Assembly: GCA_009774235.1 (NCBI GenBank) | Contig: VSNJ01000089.1 | Location: 1-16,527 of the forward strand | Origin: Lachnospiraceae bacterium | Lineage (GTDB): Bacteria; Bacillota; Clostridia; Lachnospirales; Lachnospiraceae | Reading direction: 5' to 3' | Length of the DNA: 16,527 nt | In this document: one piece after another, positions 14,773 through 16,527 of the stretch | Numbering within the stretch: position 1 is the stretch's first letter | Layout: each line of letters begins with the position of its first letter | The notes under the pieces: generated by a model | Databases searched by the model: none | What the model saw: the letters and a program-made list of their open reading frames with translations, nothing else | Told to the model about the DNA's origin: nothing | Position numbers and translations under genes: made by a program

Positions 14773-15636
14773 TTAAGCCTTTCCAACTGAACCAAAGAGT
14801 TCCATCTTCTCTTTTACAGTAGCTTTGATAGCTTCTGCACCTGGAGCTAAGAGCTTACGTGGGTCAAATCCCTTGCCCTGCTGGTCTTTGCCTTCTTCAA
14901 TATACTTACGTGTAGCTTCCTGGAATGAAAGCTGGCACTCTGTATTAACATTAATCTTTGCAACACCAAGGGAAATAGCTTTTTTAATCATGTCTTCTGG
15001 AATACCTGTACCACCATGAAGTACAAGAGGCATATCTCCTGTCTTTGCCTGGATTGCTTCGAGAGTTTCAAAGCTAAGGCCTGCCCAGTTATCTGGATAC
15101 TTTCCATGGATATTGCCAATACCTGCTGCAAGCATTGTAACGCCAAGGTCTGCAACCATCTTGCATTCATCAGGGTCTGCACACTCACCAGCACCAACTA
15201 CACCATCTTCTTCACCACCTATTGAGCCAACTTCTGCCTCAAGTGAAAGTCCAAGGATATTGCAAGCATGTACTAACTGTGTAGTCTTGTCAATATTCTC
15301 TTCAATAGGATAATGTGAGCCATCAAACATAATTGATGAAAAACCTGCATTAATACAAGCCTTTGCACCTTCAAATGAACCATGGTCAAGGTGAAGTGCT
15401 ACAGGAACAGTTATATTTAACTCTTCTAACATTCCATTAACCATTCCTACAACTGTCTTATAACCACACATATACTTGCCAGCGCCCTCAGATACACCTA
15501 AGATAACTGGGGAGTTAAGTTCCTGTGCTGTCTGTAAGATAGCCTTTGTCCACTCTAAGTTGTTGATATTGAACTGGCCTACTGCATATTTGCCAGCTTT
15601 AGCTTTGGTAAGCATTTCTTTTGCTGATACTAACAT
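14773..15636 (-). CDS. fba: Class II fructose-1,6-bisphosphate aldolase
   Basis: This zinc-dependent cytoplasmic glycolytic enzyme splits fructose 1,6-bisphosphate into dihydroxyacetone phosphate and glyceraldehyde 3-phosphate. The 287-residue product has LHLDHG (81-86, with catalytic D84 and zinc ligand H85). EAEVGSIGGEEDG lies at 133-145. The other zinc histidines are in GNIHGKYP (H177) and LVLHGGTGIP (H207). The phosphate-binding end INVNTECQ is at 228-235. The length fits the short class II family. Tagatose- or other ketose-bisphosphate aldolases share these motifs, so FBA is the most likely rather than the only reading. GGAGG eight bases upstream fixes the ATG at 15636; an in-frame extension to 15702 has no ribosome binding site. 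It is monocistronic with its own promoter and terminator. Confidence 0.92.
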   Translation of the reverse strand: MLVSAKEMLTKAKAGKYAVGQFNINNLEWTKAILQTAQELNSPVILGVSEGAGKYMCGYKTVVGMVNGMLEELNITVPVALHLDHGSFEGAKACINAGFSSIMFDGSHYPIEENIDKTTQLVHACNILGLSLEAEVGSIGGEEDGVVGAGECADPDECKMVADLGVTMLAAGIGNIHGKYPDNWAGLSFETLEAIQAKTGDMPLVLHGGTGIPEDMIKKAISLGVAKINVNTECQLSFQEATRKYIEEGKDQQGKGFDPRKLLAPGAEAIKATVKEKMELFGSVGKA

Positions 15637-15700
15637 AATATAAACCTCCATCTTTTGATAAGCTCCACGCCAGTGAAGCCGTAACATATAAATCAAGTCC

Positions 15701-15706
15701 ATTATA
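15701..15706 (-). promoter_or_regulatory. Candidate -10 element of the fba promoter
   Basis: A perfect TATAAT lies on the minus strand (15706-15701), about 65 bp before the fba ATG. No good -35 lies 17 bp upstream (the hexamer there is TTCCAT). A CCATTT/AAATGG inverted repeat (15709-15714 and 15722-15727) sits between the -10 and the -35 position and could bind a regulator. Confidence 0.4.
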
Positions 15707-16156
15707 TACCATTTCTGCCAAAAATGGAATATAAAATATACAAGTTCTTCAATTAACTGTCACTATCCAACCATAAAGACACACTTATAATGTACACAGT
15801 TCAAAAGCTGGCATCTATAATACCCATTCTGTGCCCATTGCACCTATACTCTTTTTCTCCATTTCCATATATAACATGACCCCATTACTGTTGAAATTGT
15901 GTATATAAGCCTATTTACTGTCCACTGTCACTACTGTTTAATCATTACATATAGTTTCTAAGCACGAAATACAATTATATTACTTTCCACATTATAATGA
16001 CCCTTATCATATATCTTTTCTTCCAGATACACAAAAACCTTGAAGAAGGGCAGACCTGCTTTAAAAATCTATGCAGAATGCAATTTAGATGTAATACAAC
16101 TTCCTGATCTGGTTCTTACTAAAGTATAGCAATTTTTTAATAATATTTTCTAAAGA
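15707..16156. other. Gene-free interval upstream of fba
   Basis: I find no gene with a start codon and ribosome binding site here. The ten-base sequence ACTGTCACTA occurs twice (15756-15765 and 15924-15933), and ACTGT occurs five times between 15756 and 15937. A 42-codon open stretch (16001-16129, plus strand) ends in TAG but has no start codon and could be a degraded gene end. No terminator is obvious after the winged-helix gene, whose stop is at 16157. Confidence 0.5.
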
Positions 16157-16453
16157 CTAATTAAAGCTTGCTTTTCTTAAAATATCTTCTAAAAGATTTA
16201 TATATTCTTCAAATTGTTTTATTCCATAATCTGTTATTCTATATGTGCTATTAGTTTTTTTACCAACTAATTTTTTTTCAGATATAAGATATCCCCATCC
16301 TTCCAATTTAGACAATTGTACACTTATATTACCATCTGTAGCTTTTGTAATCTCACGTAATTCAGTAAATGATTTACTATCACATAGCAAACAACTTAAA
16401 ATTTTTAACCGCAATGGTAAACTAAATGCATCTGGTATATTATATATTTCCAC
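16157..16453 (-). CDS. Small winged-helix (ArsR/HTH_34-like) transcriptional regulator
   Basis: The 98-residue protein is a compact winged-helix DNA-binding domain with little else. IPDAFSLPLRLKILSCLL starts the first helices. The recognition region is FTELREITKATDGNISVQLS, and the wing carries GYLISEKKLVGKKTNSTYRI. A C-terminal helix (KQFEEYINLLEDIL) could dimerise. The arrangement matches single-domain winged-helix families (PF13601-like), which often regulate a neighbouring membrane-protein gene; any such partner would lie outside this window. I chose the GTG at 16453 because CAAGGG lies seven bases upstream, and family members usually start a few residues before this helix. The upstream ATG at 16501 has no ribosome binding site and would add an atypical Tyr/Gly-rich tail. 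No metal-binding or other sensor motif is visible. Confidence 0.8.
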   Translation of the reverse strand: MEIYNIPDAFSLPLRLKILSCLLCDSKSFTELREITKATDGNISVQLSKLEGWGYLISEKKLVGKKTNSTYRITDYGIKQFEEYINLLEDILRKASFN

Positions 16454-16527
16454 TTTTTTTCCCTTGCCTCCACAATAATATTGCCAGACATACATACCCA
16501 ATAATATATGTCATATAATTAATAATA

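Noticed and set aside
15637..15702. 22-residue N-terminal extension of the aldolase
   Set aside because: The extended start has no ribosome binding site, the extension would begin at or upstream of the likely transcription start, and class II aldolases begin near the chosen Met.
16001..16129. 42-codon open plus-strand stretch ending in TAG, possibly the end of a lost gene
   Set aside because: It has no start codon or ribosome binding site, and I recognise no family in its translation; too short to call a pseudogene.

Overview
The window looks like a chromosomal segment of an AT-rich Firmicute, most likely a Lachnospiraceae-type Clostridium. This rests on a single fused secDF gene, a TIGR04086/DUF3792 membrane protein, a DUF1700 gene next to tgt-yajC, strong GGAGG ribosome binding sites, TATAAT-type promoters, and heavy use of A/T-ending codons. 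Most of it is ordinary housekeeping DNA. There are no CRISPR arrays, rRNA or tRNA genes, transposases or phage genes.

Layout. (1) 126-2641, minus strand: recJ (single-stranded DNA exonuclease) followed by an unrecognised Ser-rich 218-residue protein. (2) 2742-3776, plus strand: prmA (L11 methyltransferase), divergent from recJ, with overlapping promoter elements. (3) 3777-4011: a structured, relatively GC-rich non-coding element and the secDF terminator. (4) 4012-8016, minus strand: fused secDF, a membrane-anchored polysaccharide deacetylase and the TIGR04086-type membrane protein, with separate promoters or terminators. (5) 8188-9045, plus strand: a PHP phosphoesterase. (6) 9119-11371, minus strand: glycogen/maltodextrin phosphorylase; it shares a bidirectional terminator with the PHP gene and is divergent from (7) an AraC-family regulator at 11551-12459. 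(8) 12428-12581: a palindromic element with 21-bp inverted ends that overlaps the 3' end of the AraC gene. (9) 12605-14601, minus strand: a DUF1700 protein, tgt and yajC; tgt and yajC overlap by 4 bp. (10) 14773-15636, minus strand: class II fructose-bisphosphate aldolase with a clear terminator. (11) about 500 bp without a gene, then a small winged-helix regulator (16157-16453) at the window edge.

Functional links. SecDF and YajC form the accessory part of the Sec translocase, and tgt-yajC-secDF are classical neighbours. Here yajC and secDF are separated by the AraC gene, glgP, the PHP gene, the TIGR04086 protein and the deacetylase. The SCIFF peptide/radical-SAM maturase pair that I associate with this neighbourhood in Clostridia is not in the window. 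The AraC regulator may control the divergent glgP, but this is only inferred from position.

I see no convincing undescribed multi-gene system. The observations most worth checking are the two structured non-coding elements (3803-3937 and 12428-12581), the Ser-rich orphan downstream of recJ, and the promoter that appears to be built into the fba terminator.
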